Below, piece by piece: positions 52,741 to 60,686 of a DNA stretch of 64,000 nucleotides; the stretch's first letter is position 1, and each line of letters starts with the position of its first letter. This DNA comes from C-114 sp963745405 (GTDB lineage: Bacteria > Chloroflexota > Limnocylindria > Limnocylindrales > CSP1-4), in the NCBI GenBank assembly GCA_963745405.1, contig CAVUWY010000002.1:1178001-1242000 (forward strand), given 5' to 3'. The notes below the pieces were generated by a model, which was not told where the DNA came from, did no database searches, and worked only from the letters and a program-made list of their open reading frames with translations. The position numbers and the translations under genes are program-made.

Positions 52741-54075
52741 TCATCGGGTCCCGGCGGCTGCCGCGACCGCGATCGGATGGCAGACACCGGCGGGGCAGGA
52801 GCTACGGAGGATGTGATCGTCGAGCTCCGAGCGGAAGTATCGCATCCCGCTCGTGTAGGGAAGGGTCGCCAGGCGCTCGTGGTCGCACAGGCCGCTCTCC
52901 ACGATGTCGTGGGACAGGTCGGCCAGGAGATCGAGGTCGGTCGGGCGCGGGCGACCCGCGACGACCCGGTCGCCGATCTCGGTCAGGCGCCGCGTACCGA
53001 TCCGGCAGGGGATCGTCTTGCCGCAGGCCTCGTCGGCGCAGAACCGGGTCAGCAGCCGGGCCAGGTCGACGACGCAGGCCCGGTCGTCGGCCGCGGTCAC
53101 GCTGCCGGAGCCGACGTGGGCGCCGGCCGCCCGGAGCGCCTCGAAGTCGTACGGCGTGTCGAGCGCGTCCGCCGGCAGGATCCCGCCCGAGGGACCGCCG
53201 ACGAGGACCGCCTTGAGCGGGTGGCCGTCGATCGCGCCGCCGCCGAGGGCGACGACATCCCGCAGCGGCGTCCCGAGCGGCACCTCGGCGATGCCGGTCC
53301 GGCGCGACCCGCGGACCTGGACGAGGATCGTGCCGGGGCTGTCCGAGCCGCCGATGGCCCGGAACCGCTCGGCGCCGTTGGCCACGATCCACGGCACGGT
53401 CGCCAGGGTCTGGACGTTCTGGACGACGGTCGGCAGCCCGTACAACCCGCGTTCGGTCGGGTACGGCGGTCGCTGCTCCGGCTGGCCGCGCTTGCCCTCG
53501 AGCGCCTTGAGGAGGACGGTCTCCTCGCCGAGCATGTAGGCGCCCTGGACGGTCCGCAGCTCGACGATCAGATCGCGGCCCCGGCCGAGCGCGTCGGGAC
53601 CGATGAAACCCGCCTCCTCGGCCGAGGCGAGGGCGGACTCGAGCGCGCGGACGACCGCGGTCGCCTCCGAGCGGACCGCGATGAACGCCTCGCCTGCGCC
53701 GATGGCGAAGGCGGCGATGGCCGTGCCCTCGATCACGGCGTAGGGGTCGAGCTCGAGCAGCGTCCGGTCGGTGAACGAGGCCGGATCGGCCTCGTAGCCG
53801 TTGGCGACGACGAACCGGCGGGAGGCGTCGCGGCCGGCGGCCGCCCGCCACTTCTCGCCCGTCGGGTAGCCGGCCCCGCCACGCCCGCGGAGGCCGGCAT
53901 CGACGATCAGGGCCATGGTCGCCGCCGGCCCGAGCTCGGTCGTCGCCCGGCGGAGGGCGTCGAATGCGCCGGCCTTCACGGCGGCGTCGAGGTCGGTCGG
54001 GTCCTTCGCCTCGGCATGGGCGAGGAGGATCCGCGGCCAGCCGGCGCTCTTCGGAACGGTGAGGATGTCCGTCAT
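52741..54075 (-). CDS. nuoF: NADH-quinone oxidoreductase subunit F, variant N3 motif
   Basis: A 444-residue NADH/FMN subunit: GLRGRGGAGYPTGEKW binds FMN/NADH, and VQGAYMLGEETVLLKALEGKRGQPE is the second conserved site. The N3 4Fe-4S motif, usually S-C-G-x-C-x-P-C-R, reads EACGKTIPCRIG (near residue 345), so the middle cysteine is Thr; the distal Cys remains (ESGLCDHE). The normally invariant NADESEPG stretch reads NGYEADPAS. The C-terminus ends CPAGVC, as in HydB/HoxF-type proteins with an added ferredoxin domain, but stops there. It lies between the hybrid subunit and the GltD fusion; ATG 54075 gives MTDILTVPKSAGW. Confidence 0.87.
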   Translation of the reverse strand: MTDILTVPKSAGWPRILLAHAEAKDPTDLDAAVKAGAFDALRRATTELGPAATMALIVDAGLRGRGGAGYPTGEKWRAAAGRDASRRFVVANGYEADPASFTDRTLLELDPYAVIEGTAIAAFAIGAGEAFIAVRSEATAVVRALESALASAEEAGFIGPDALGRGRDLIVELRTVQGAYMLGEETVLLKALEGKRGQPEQRPPYPTERGLYGLPTVVQNVQTLATVPWIVANGAERFRAIGGSDSPGTILVQVRGSRRTGIAEVPLGTPLRDVVALGGGAIDGHPLKAVLVGGPSGGILPADALDTPYDFEALRAAGAHVGSGSVTAADDRACVVDLARLLTRFCADEACGKTIPCRIGTRRLTEIGDRVVAGRPRPTDLDLLADLSHDIVESGLCDHERLATLPYTSGMRYFRSELDDHILRSSCPAGVCHPIAVAAAAGTR

Positions 54076-54079
54076 CCGC

Positions 54080-54775
54080 TCAGTTCCGGCGAGCCGGCCG
54101 TCGGCCCGCCGTCGCGCCGCCGAGGGCTCCATCGAGGTCGGCCAGGTAGGTCGCCTCGGACGGGATGAGCGCACCGCCTGCAGTCGCGCCTTCCGCTGTC
54201 GCGCCGTCATCGCCGGGCGCCTCGAAGCGGAGGTGTCGGTAGTAGGTGGCGGTGCCGTAGATCATCGCGTACCACGCGCCGGTGGCATGGGAGATCCGCT
54301 TGAGGGCGGCGACCGGCAGGTAGCCGTAGTGGGCCTGGGTCGCCTCGAGGATGGCGAGCATCCGGGCCGGATCCCGGTCGTACTCGTCGAGGATGGCGTC
54401 GACCGCGGACAGGTCGTCGGGCAGGGCGAAGTGCTCGTAGGCCGCGTCGGGCACGGTCCGGCCCGACCGCCGGAGAGCGGATTCCTCGCGCCGCTCGCCG
54501 TACGTCTCGGCCGCGCCCCAGTGGACGTGATAGCGCTCCTTGGTGTCGATCCCGCCCATGTCGATGCACTCGATCGGGCAGGCCTGGGCGCACTGGAAGC
54601 AGGTCTCGCACTTGAGCGTGCCCCACTCGTCGTAGAGGAGCTGGAGGCGGCCCCGGAACTTCGGTGGGATCGTGGCCGGCGTCTCGGGGTACATGACCGT
54701 CGCCTTCGGCTCGAAGAAGCGACGCAGGGTGACGGCCATCCCCTTGACGATGCCGAGGCCGGGCAGCTGCATCAC
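54080..54775 (-). CDS. NuoI/NuoE hybrid subunit: one 4Fe-4S cluster plus a truncated NuoE-like domain
   Basis: A 231-residue protein. Residues 1-72 match the start of NuoI: KGMAVTLRRFFEPKATVMYP and KFRGRLQL, then one 4Fe-4S motif CETCFQCAQACPIEC (Cys56, 59, 62, 66). The second NuoI cluster motif is absent. Residues about 120-190 match the NuoE N-terminal helical domain (AILEATQAHYGYLPVAALKRIS, IYGTATYYRHLRFEAPG), but the sequence stops where the thioredoxin-like [2Fe-2S] domain should begin and becomes low complexity. So cluster N1a is lost. GTG 54775 or the adjacent ATG is the start, with GGAGGG upstream. It sits between nuoH and nuoF, the usual place of nuoI. Confidence 0.85.
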   Translation of the reverse strand: MMQLPGLGIVKGMAVTLRRFFEPKATVMYPETPATIPPKFRGRLQLLYDEWGTLKCETCFQCAQACPIECIDMGGIDTKERYHVHWGAAETYGERREESALRRSGRTVPDAAYEHFALPDDLSAVDAILDEYDRDPARMLAILEATQAHYGYLPVAALKRISHATGAWYAMIYGTATYYRHLRFEAPGDDGATAEGATAGGALIPSEATYLADLDGALGGATAGRRPARRN

Positions 54776-54815
54776 GGCCGGACCCTCCGTCGCCGGAGCG
54801 CCGCGCGAACCCCCC

Positions 54816-56162
54816 TCATCGGAGGATCACCGCGACCGCCGCCGCCGTAACGAACAGGTTGAGCAGCGACGCCGGCAGAAGCCACTTCCAGGCGAAGTTC
54901 ATGAGCTGGTCGATGCGGACGCGGGGCAGGGTCCCCCGCATCCAGACGAAGGTGAAGACGAAGATGTAGGTCTTGCCGAGGAACCAGAACAGCCCGACGA
55001 CCCAGTCGAGGTTCACGAAGGCCCAGCCGAAGACCGCCACGACCGCCAGCAGGTTGAACAGGACGAAGCCGATGACGAGGGCCTGCCAGGCCGGCATCGA
55101 GCTGCGGGCGACCCAGAACGGGGCTGCCAGGACGAGGGTGCCGATGACCGGCACGATCATGATGAGGATCAGGAGGCCGATGCCGAGGCTGCCCGGGTCG
55201 AACCCGCCGGCGACCGGCCAGGGCCAGTCGAAGGGGGCCGTCCAGCCGCCGAGGAAGAGGGTCACCGTCAGGGCCGAGATGATGAACACGTTCACGTACT
55301 CGGCGAAGAAGAAGAACCCGAAGCGCATGCCGCTGTACTCGGTCGCGAAGCCGGCCACGATCTCGCTGTCGGCCTCGGTCAGGTCGAACGGGGTGCGGTT
55401 CGCCTCGGCGGTCGCGGCGATGAAGAAGATGAGGAAGCCGAGGGGCTGCTTGAACATGTTCCAGTCGAGGAACGACCCGGACTGGCCGAGCACCATCGCC
55501 GACATGCTCATCGTCCCGGTCAGGATGATGAGGCCCACGACCGAGAGGGTGAGCGGGATCTCGTAGCTCACGACCTGGGCCGCCGAGCGGAGGCCGCCGA
55601 GGAGCGAGTACTTGTTGAAGCTCGACCAGCCGGCCATGAGGAGCCCGACGACGGACAGGCCGCCGATGGCGAAGAAGTACAGCAGGGCGAGGGTGATGTC
55701 GGCCTGGCCCCACAGGCCCGGCCCGAACGGGATCACGAGCAGGCTCATGACGCTGGCGAGGTAGACGACGACCGGAGCCCAGAAGAAGACGACCGAGTCG
55801 GCGCCGGTCGGGGTGAAGTCCTCCTTCATGAGGACCTTGAGGCCGTGGACGACCGACAGGAGCGACCCGAACGGTCCGACCCGGTCGGGCCCGATCCGGG
55901 AGTTCATGAGGGCGATGACCTTCATCTCCATGAAGATGATGAGGAAGGCCGTCGGCACGGTCATGAGGAGGATCGCCGTCACCGCGACGACGAAGCGGAC
56001 GAGGGCGACGTTGGCCTGCAGGAAATCGAGGATCGCCCCGCCCCAGAGGACGAGGACGACGATGAGCGGGATCAGGAGGGCGAGCAGGATCGGGACGGCG
56101 ATGAAGATGAACTTGCCGGTGATCGTCAACCGGCTCCACGTCCGTCCGACCGCGGCGGTCAC
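54816..56162 (-). CDS. nuoH: NADH-quinone oxidoreductase subunit H
   Basis: A 448-residue membrane subunit with eight core TM segments that forms the quinone chamber entrance. MNSRIGPDRVGPFG and ATAEANRTPFDLTEADSEIV are invariant family motifs, as is GKTYIFVFTFVWMRGTLPR. It overlaps nuoD by four bases. The quinone-site residues look normal, in contrast with the altered hydrophilic arm. Confidence 0.95.
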   Translation of the reverse strand: MTAAVGRTWSRLTITGKFIFIAVPILLALLIPLIVVLVLWGGAILDFLQANVALVRFVVAVTAILLMTVPTAFLIIFMEMKVIALMNSRIGPDRVGPFGSLLSVVHGLKVLMKEDFTPTGADSVVFFWAPVVVYLASVMSLLVIPFGPGLWGQADITLALLYFFAIGGLSVVGLLMAGWSSFNKYSLLGGLRSAAQVVSYEIPLTLSVVGLIILTGTMSMSAMVLGQSGSFLDWNMFKQPLGFLIFFIAATAEANRTPFDLTEADSEIVAGFATEYSGMRFGFFFFAEYVNVFIISALTVTLFLGGWTAPFDWPWPVAGGFDPGSLGIGLLILIMIVPVIGTLVLAAPFWVARSSMPAWQALVIGFVLFNLLAVVAVFGWAFVNLDWVVGLFWFLGKTYIFVFTFVWMRGTLPRVRIDQLMNFAWKWLLPASLLNLFVTAAAVAVILR

Positions 56163-57400
56163 TTATCGACTCCGCCCATGATGGGGTCGAGGGAGGCCAT
56201 GATCGCCATCGTGTCGGCGATGAGGTGGCCCGGCATGAGGAGCCCGACCGACTGGAGGTTGACGAAGCTCGGGTCGTGGATCCGCATCCGGAACGGCTGG
56301 TCGGTCCCGTCGGAGATGGCGTACGTCGCCAGCTGTCCGCGCGGCCCCTCGATCCCGGCGTAGGCCCGTCCCGGCCGGGGCCGCAGGAGGCGCGGCAGCT
56401 TGGCCATCACCGGTCCGTCGGGCATCTCGTTGATGCACTGGTCGATGATCCGGAGGCTCTGCTTGATCTCGTCCATCCGGAGCAGGTAGCGGGCCAGGCA
56501 GTCGCCCTCGGACCGGGTCACGACGTCGAAGTCGAGCTCCGGATAGACGCTGTACGGGTGGGCCCGTCGCATGTCGAAGGGCAGGCCCGTCGCCCGCAGG
56601 TTCGGGCCGGAGAGGCACATCCGCAGGGCGGTCTGGCTGTCGATGATGCCGAGGCCGCGCATCCGCCGGACGAAGATCTCGTTCTCGTTCAGGAGCTGCA
56701 GCTCCGTCTGGAGCTGGCTCGTGGCGTGGCTCAGCCAGCGCCCGAGTCGGCTCATGAACTCGTGGTTGAGGTCGCCGTTCACCCCGCCGATGCGGAAGTA
56801 GTTGAAGAGCATCCGCTGGCCGGCGATGCTCGCCAGCATCTCGACGATCTCGTCGCGCTCGATGAAGCCCCACAGGATCGGCGTCAGGCCGCCGAGGTCG
56901 AGGGCCATCCAGCCGACGAACATGATGTGGCTCATGATCCGGTTCAGTTCGCCGGTGAGGACCCGGATGTACTCGGCCCGCCGCGGCACCTGGACGTCGA
57001 GGAGCTTCTCGAACGCCATCACCGGCGACCACTCCATGAAGAGGGAGCTCACGTACTCGAGCGGGTCCGTATAGCAGATCGCCTGGTGGTAGTCGGCGTT
57101 CTCGCAGAGCTTCTCCACCCCGCGATGGAGGTAGCCGAGGACCGGATCGAGGTCGACGACCTTCTCGCCGTCGATCTTGAGGACGACCCGGAGGACGCCG
57201 TGGGTCGATGGGTGCTGGGGCCCGATGTTGATGAACATCTGGCCGTCGCCGAGGGTGTAGAACTCCTCTTCCCGCTCGGTCCGCGGCGGATACGGCGGGA
57301 TCGGCTCGAAGACCCCGATCTCCTGGTCGAGGATGACCCGCGGGTCGTCCAACGACGGGTGGCCGTGGGGGTGCGCGCGAGGTTCGGTGCCGGCGGTCAT
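56159..57400 (-). CDS. nuoD: NADH-quinone oxidoreductase subunit D
   Basis: A 413-residue 49-kDa-type subunit lining the quinone-binding site. NIGPQHPSTHGVLR holds the catalytic His, followed by YLHRGVEKLCENADYHQAI; the C-terminus is DPIMGGVDK. It is homologous to [NiFe]-hydrogenase large subunits without metal ligands. ATG 57400 starts MTAGTEPRAHPHGHP; the longer open frame upstream overlaps nuoC. Confidence 0.96.
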   Translation of the reverse strand: MTAGTEPRAHPHGHPSLDDPRVILDQEIGVFEPIPPYPPRTEREEEFYTLGDGQMFINIGPQHPSTHGVLRVVLKIDGEKVVDLDPVLGYLHRGVEKLCENADYHQAICYTDPLEYVSSLFMEWSPVMAFEKLLDVQVPRRAEYIRVLTGELNRIMSHIMFVGWMALDLGGLTPILWGFIERDEIVEMLASIAGQRMLFNYFRIGGVNGDLNHEFMSRLGRWLSHATSQLQTELQLLNENEIFVRRMRGLGIIDSQTALRMCLSGPNLRATGLPFDMRRAHPYSVYPELDFDVVTRSEGDCLARYLLRMDEIKQSLRIIDQCINEMPDGPVMAKLPRLLRPRPGRAYAGIEGPRGQLATYAISDGTDQPFRMRIHDPSFVNLQSVGLLMPGHLIADTMAIMASLDPIMGGVDK

Positions 57401-57410
57401 CGGTCGCGGC

Positions 57411-57962
57411 TCACCGGGCGGTCGCCCGACGCACGCGGGCGTCCGGGACGGCCCCGACGGGCGGGTGGACCTGCTCCATGTGGCGGACGCCACCACCCGG
57501 CGAGCGGGAGGCGTCGTCGGGCAGGAAGAAGTCCTTGCGGAGCGGGAAGCTCGTGTAGTCGGGCGGCATGTAGATCCGGCGCAGGTCGCGGTTTCCCTCG
57601 AAGGTGATGCCGAACATGTCGTAGGCCTCGCGCTCCTGCCACTCGGCGCCCTTCCACAGGAAGGTGACCGTCGGGACGCGCGGATCGTCGCGGGGGAGAC
57701 CGTCGGCGACCACCCGCAGCCAGTCCGGCGAGGTGTCGCTCCAGAGGTGGTAGACGACCTGCATCACCTCGCCGGTGTCGACGCCGCAGAGATCGCCGAG
57801 GAAGCGGAAGCGGAACTCGGGTTCATCGTGGAGCCCACGCACGACGATGGGGACGTCGCCGGCGCCGATCCGTATCTCGGTCTCGTCATGTCGCTGCCGG
57901 ACGGGGCCGGTCAGGACATCCGCGAAACGCCGCTCGAGGCGGGCCTTGAGCGCTCGGTCCAT
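57411..57962 (-). CDS. nuoC: NADH-quinone oxidoreductase subunit C
   Basis: A 183-residue 30-kDa-type subunit: WQEREAYDMFGITFEGNRDLRRI and DYTSFPLRKDFFLP are the family signature. It starts four bases after nuoB and lies 10 bases before nuoD. It is a separate gene, not fused with nuoD as in enterobacteria. Confidence 0.95.
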   Translation of the reverse strand: MDRALKARLERRFADVLTGPVRQRHDETEIRIGAGDVPIVVRGLHDEPEFRFRFLGDLCGVDTGEVMQVVYHLWSDTSPDWLRVVADGLPRDDPRVPTVTFLWKGAEWQEREAYDMFGITFEGNRDLRRIYMPPDYTSFPLRKDFFLPDDASRSPGGGVRHMEQVHPPVGAVPDARVRRATAR

Positions 57963-57966
57963 CCGG

Positions 57967-58728
57967 TCAGACCTTGTCCGGGACCGTAGGGCCGATCGCG
58001 CGCTCCGGCCAGTGGCCTCGCCGATCCTTGACGATCTGCTGGAGCTTCATCATCCCGTAGATGAGGCCCTCCGGACGGGGCGGGCAGCCCGGGACGTAGA
58101 CGTCGACGGGCATGATCCGGTCGATCCCCTGGATCGTCGAGTAGCTCCGCTTGTAGCGACCGCCCGAGCAGGTGCAGTCGCCCATCGCGACGCACCACTT
58201 CGGCTCGGGCATCTGCTCCCACAAGCGCACCAGCGGGCCGGCCATCTTCGTCGTGCAGGTACCCGCGACGATGAGGACGTCGGCCTGGCGAGGGCTGGCC
58301 CGGAACGGGAACATCCCCCAGCGGTCCATGTCGTTGACGCTCGTCGCCGCGGACATCATCTCGATGGCGCAGCAGGCCAGGCCCGACAGGAGTGGCCAGA
58401 GGCTGTTGGCCCGGAGCAGGTCGAGGACGTAGTCGGCCTTGGTCGGGATCACCTCGAGGGCGCCGCCCCAGCGGGCGTCGTCGCGGGTCGCGATCCCCGA
58501 CGCCTCGATCTCGGCCAGGTGGGTGATGTCGGACGGACGCCCACCGTCGTAGGCCAGCGGGTTGCTCGACTGCCAGAGGTCGTTGCGGACGACGATCGGC
58601 TCGACGAGGGCGCGGTCCCCATCGGAAACAGCCGGCAGGTCGCTCCCCGGCGCCGAATCGCCTCCGGCCCGCGTCCCGGCCGTGGCCGCCCGGGCCTCCG
58701 CCGCGCCGGCGTCGCCCTTCACCGCCAC
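57967..58728 (-). CDS. nuoB: NADH-quinone oxidoreductase subunit B
   Basis: A 253-residue subunit that holds the terminal cluster N2. The ligands are in LACCAIEMMSA (double Cys), MGDCTCSGG and PGCPPRPEGL. An extra Cys occurs in GTCTTKM, usually GTVTxKM. The N-terminal 70 residues are a poorly conserved extension. ATG 58728 overlaps the nuoA end by 10 bases. N2 passes electrons to quinone, so the quinone end of the complex looks functional. Confidence 0.94.
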   Translation of the reverse strand: MAVKGDAGAAEARAATAGTRAGGDSAPGSDLPAVSDGDRALVEPIVVRNDLWQSSNPLAYDGGRPSDITHLAEIEASGIATRDDARWGGALEVIPTKADYVLDLLRANSLWPLLSGLACCAIEMMSAATSVNDMDRWGMFPFRASPRQADVLIVAGTCTTKMAGPLVRLWEQMPEPKWCVAMGDCTCSGGRYKRSYSTIQGIDRIMPVDVYVPGCPPRPEGLIYGMMKLQQIVKDRRGHWPERAIGPTVPDKV

Positions 58729-59084
58729 GTCAGGACTCCCTTGCGGAGGGCGTAGACGAGCCCGAGGAGCAGGACGCCGACGAACACGAGCATGCTCGTG
58801 AACAGGCTCACCTGATCGAGAGCCGGGTCGCGGAAGACGAGTGCCCAGAGGTAGATGAAGACGACCTCGATGTCGAAGGCGACGAACAGCAGGGCGTAGA
58901 TGTAGAAGCTCAGGCCGAACCGGGCGTGGGTGTCGCCGTACGTGTCGATGCCGCTCTCGTAAGGCAGGCCCTTGTGGAGGTCGCCGCGGTTGCGATGCGA
59001 GATCAGCCAGGCCGCCCCGATGGTGAGGATGACGAAGGAGACCCCGGCGAAGGCGAACCCGACGATGTACCAGATCGCGGTCAC
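58719..59084 (-). CDS. nuoA: NADH-quinone oxidoreductase subunit A
   Basis: A 121-residue three-TM subunit. KGLPYESGIDTYGDTHARFGLSFYIYALLFVAFDIEVVF is the conserved core, including the loop that moves during quinone reduction. GTG 59084 with GAGG five bases upstream is the start; an open frame to 59135 adds unlikely residues. It is the first gene of the operon. Confidence 0.94.
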   Translation of the reverse strand: MTAIWYIVGFAFAGVSFVILTIGAAWLISHRNRGDLHKGLPYESGIDTYGDTHARFGLSFYIYALLFVAFDIEVVFIYLWALVFRDPALDQVSLFTSMLVFVGVLLLGLVYALRKGVLTWR

Positions 59085-59177
59085 GTGATCCTCACTCAGC
59101 GCACGGCGGCCGTGAGTGGTCGGGGTGCGGCTCAAGGGCTGCGGGCGCGGGAGCAGCGTGCGGCGACCCGCGTCGGC

Positions 59178-59186
59178 ATTCTAGCA
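59178..59186 (-). promoter_or_regulatory. Extended -10 promoter of the nuo operon
   Basis: Minus-strand TGCTAGAAT, an extended -10, would start transcription near 59171, leaving a leader of about 85 bases before nuoA. A GC-rich inverted repeat (GCAGGGGC/GCCCCTGC) overlaps it at 59184-59211. Confidence 0.5.
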
Positions 59187-59349
59187 GGGGCACCCCTCGT
59201 GGCGCCCCTGCCGACGCTCGTGCCCGACCCCTCCCCGGCGGCCCATCCCACGCGTCGATAGGGCTCCTGCCGTACTCGCATAGGGAGATCGCCCTATTGC
59301 ATCGAGGGCGTCCGCGGCGCCATGGTGCGGCTGCCGGTTCGGCAACCGC

Positions 59350-59400
59350 CGGGGGACGGCTCGCGAACCTGCACGCGCGCTCGGCGCGAGCCGTCCCCCG
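59350..59400 (-). terminator. Strong 16-bp hairpin downstream of the MidA-like gene
   Basis: A perfect 16-bp inverted repeat, arm 59350-59365 (CGGGGGACGGCTCGCG) and arm 59385-59400, with a 19-base loop. It lies 18 bases after the MidA-like stop. No T-tract follows on either strand, so it may be a factor-assisted terminator or an RNA-end protector. Confidence 0.55.
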
Positions 59401-59417
59401 ACCCTCCTCCTCGGGGG

Positions 59418-60686
59418 CTACGGCGGCCCCGTGGGCTGCGGATCGGCACTCCCGTCATCGACGACCCCGGACATCCGCGCGTCCGGTGGGACCCGCCGGC
59501 CGAGGGCGAGGACCCGGAACGCGCCCAGCGCTCGCGGGTCGATCAGGCGCATGACCGACGCCCGGAGGGCGAGGTATTCCGTCGTCCCGAGGTCGGGATC
59601 GGCCTGCCGCGAGCGGAGGATGGCCTCGAGCCCGGCCCCCACGAGGAATCGGGCCTGGGTCATGAGGCCGAGGGTCCGCCAGCCCCGCTCGGCGGCGGCC
59701 CGCTCGACCGCGGTGAAGTCGACATGGGCGGTCAGGTCCTGCCGGCCGATCGCCACGAACGGGTCGTCGTGGGCGCGCTGGCCGGAATAGGCGCGCAGCG
59801 TGCCGCCGGCCCTGGCCGGCCCGTACAGCTCGATCGCTCGCCGGCCGTAGTCGATGACGAGGCCGAACCCCCGTCCGACCCTCGCGCTCGCGTCGTCCAG
59901 CCAGCCATCGATGGCGAGGCAGATCTCCGCCCGGGCGCCGTCGGGCAGCTCGACCGCCTCGGACGCGAGTCGCTCAGCCAGGGCCGGCGTCGACGGCGGG
60001 CCGGCGATCTCGGCGAAGCGGCCGCCGACGGAGTCCCAGGTCACGAAGAGCTCGCGGAGGACTCCGGCGACTCGCTCGACGCGGTGGACCGGCAGGGCGT
60101 CGACGAACTCATTGGCCAGGACGGTGCCGGCCGCCGGCGCGACGTCGGCCGGCCGCGGGTCGGTCGTCGTGGGGTGGACCGCCGCGGCGCCGGAAGGTGC
60201 GGGCGCTGCCATCGCGTCGGGAAAGCCCGCCGCGGCGAGGCGGCTCCGGATCCCCTCGGCGTGGTCGGCGCTGAGCTCGATCGGCTCGTAACGGAGCGCC
60301 TCGCGCAGGCCCGAGCCATCGACCTTGAGGCCGGCGAGGATCGACGCGGCCAGCGACCCCGTGCCGGCGCCGTATTCGACGAGGAGGTACGGATCGGGCC
60401 GGTCGAGCGCGCGCCACCCCTCGTCGAGTGCCCGGGCCAGCGCCGCCCCGAAGATCGGATGGAGCTCGGGTGCGGTCACGAAGTCGCCCTCCCGGGTCGG
60501 CCGGTCGGTCGAGGTGACGTAGTAGCCGTGCCCGGGCTCGGTGAGGGCCACCTCCATGAACCGGGCGAAGGTGATCGGGCCGGTCGCCTCCACCTCGCCG
60601 CGAAGGAGGTCGACGAGGACCGGGTCGCTGTCGGGCAACGGCCGCGACTCGGGCGCGACGCGACGGACGCCGGCCTCGAACGTCAT
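59418..60686 (-). CDS. SAM-dependent methyltransferase, MidA/NDUFAF7 family (COG1565)
   Basis: A 422-residue protein of the MidA family: ITFARFMEVALTEPGHGYYV, then DFVTAPELHPIFGAALA, the SAM-binding motif VEYGAGTGSLAASIL, and VLANEFVDALPVHRVE. The mitochondrial homologue NDUFAF7 methylates an arginine of the NuoD homologue NDUFS2 during complex I assembly. Here the gene lies directly upstream of the nuo operon on the same strand, which supports a similar job in bacteria. ATG 60686 overlaps the upstream stop (ATGA). Confidence 0.88.
   Translation of the reverse strand: MTFEAGVRRVAPESRPLPDSDPVLVDLLRGEVEATGPITFARFMEVALTEPGHGYYVTSTDRPTREGDFVTAPELHPIFGAALARALDEGWRALDRPDPYLLVEYGAGTGSLAASILAGLKVDGSGLREALRYEPIELSADHAEGIRSRLAAAGFPDAMAAPAPSGAAAVHPTTTDPRPADVAPAAGTVLANEFVDALPVHRVERVAGVLRELFVTWDSVGGRFAEIAGPPSTPALAERLASEAVELPDGARAEICLAIDGWLDDASARVGRGFGLVIDYGRRAIELYGPARAGGTLRAYSGQRAHDDPFVAIGRQDLTAHVDFTAVERAAAERGWRTLGLMTQARFLVGAGLEAILRSRQADPDLGTTEYLALRASVMRLIDPRALGAFRVLALGRRVPPDARMSGVVDDGSADPQPTGPP

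Larger units (their letters stand above)
59085..59417 (-). other. Non-coding spacer between the MidA-like gene and nuoA
   Basis: About 330 bases that carry the nuo promoter, a short palindrome ATAGGG-n6-CCCTAT (59280-59297) and a strong hairpin near the MidA-like end. No protein-coding signal is seen. Confidence 0.5.
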
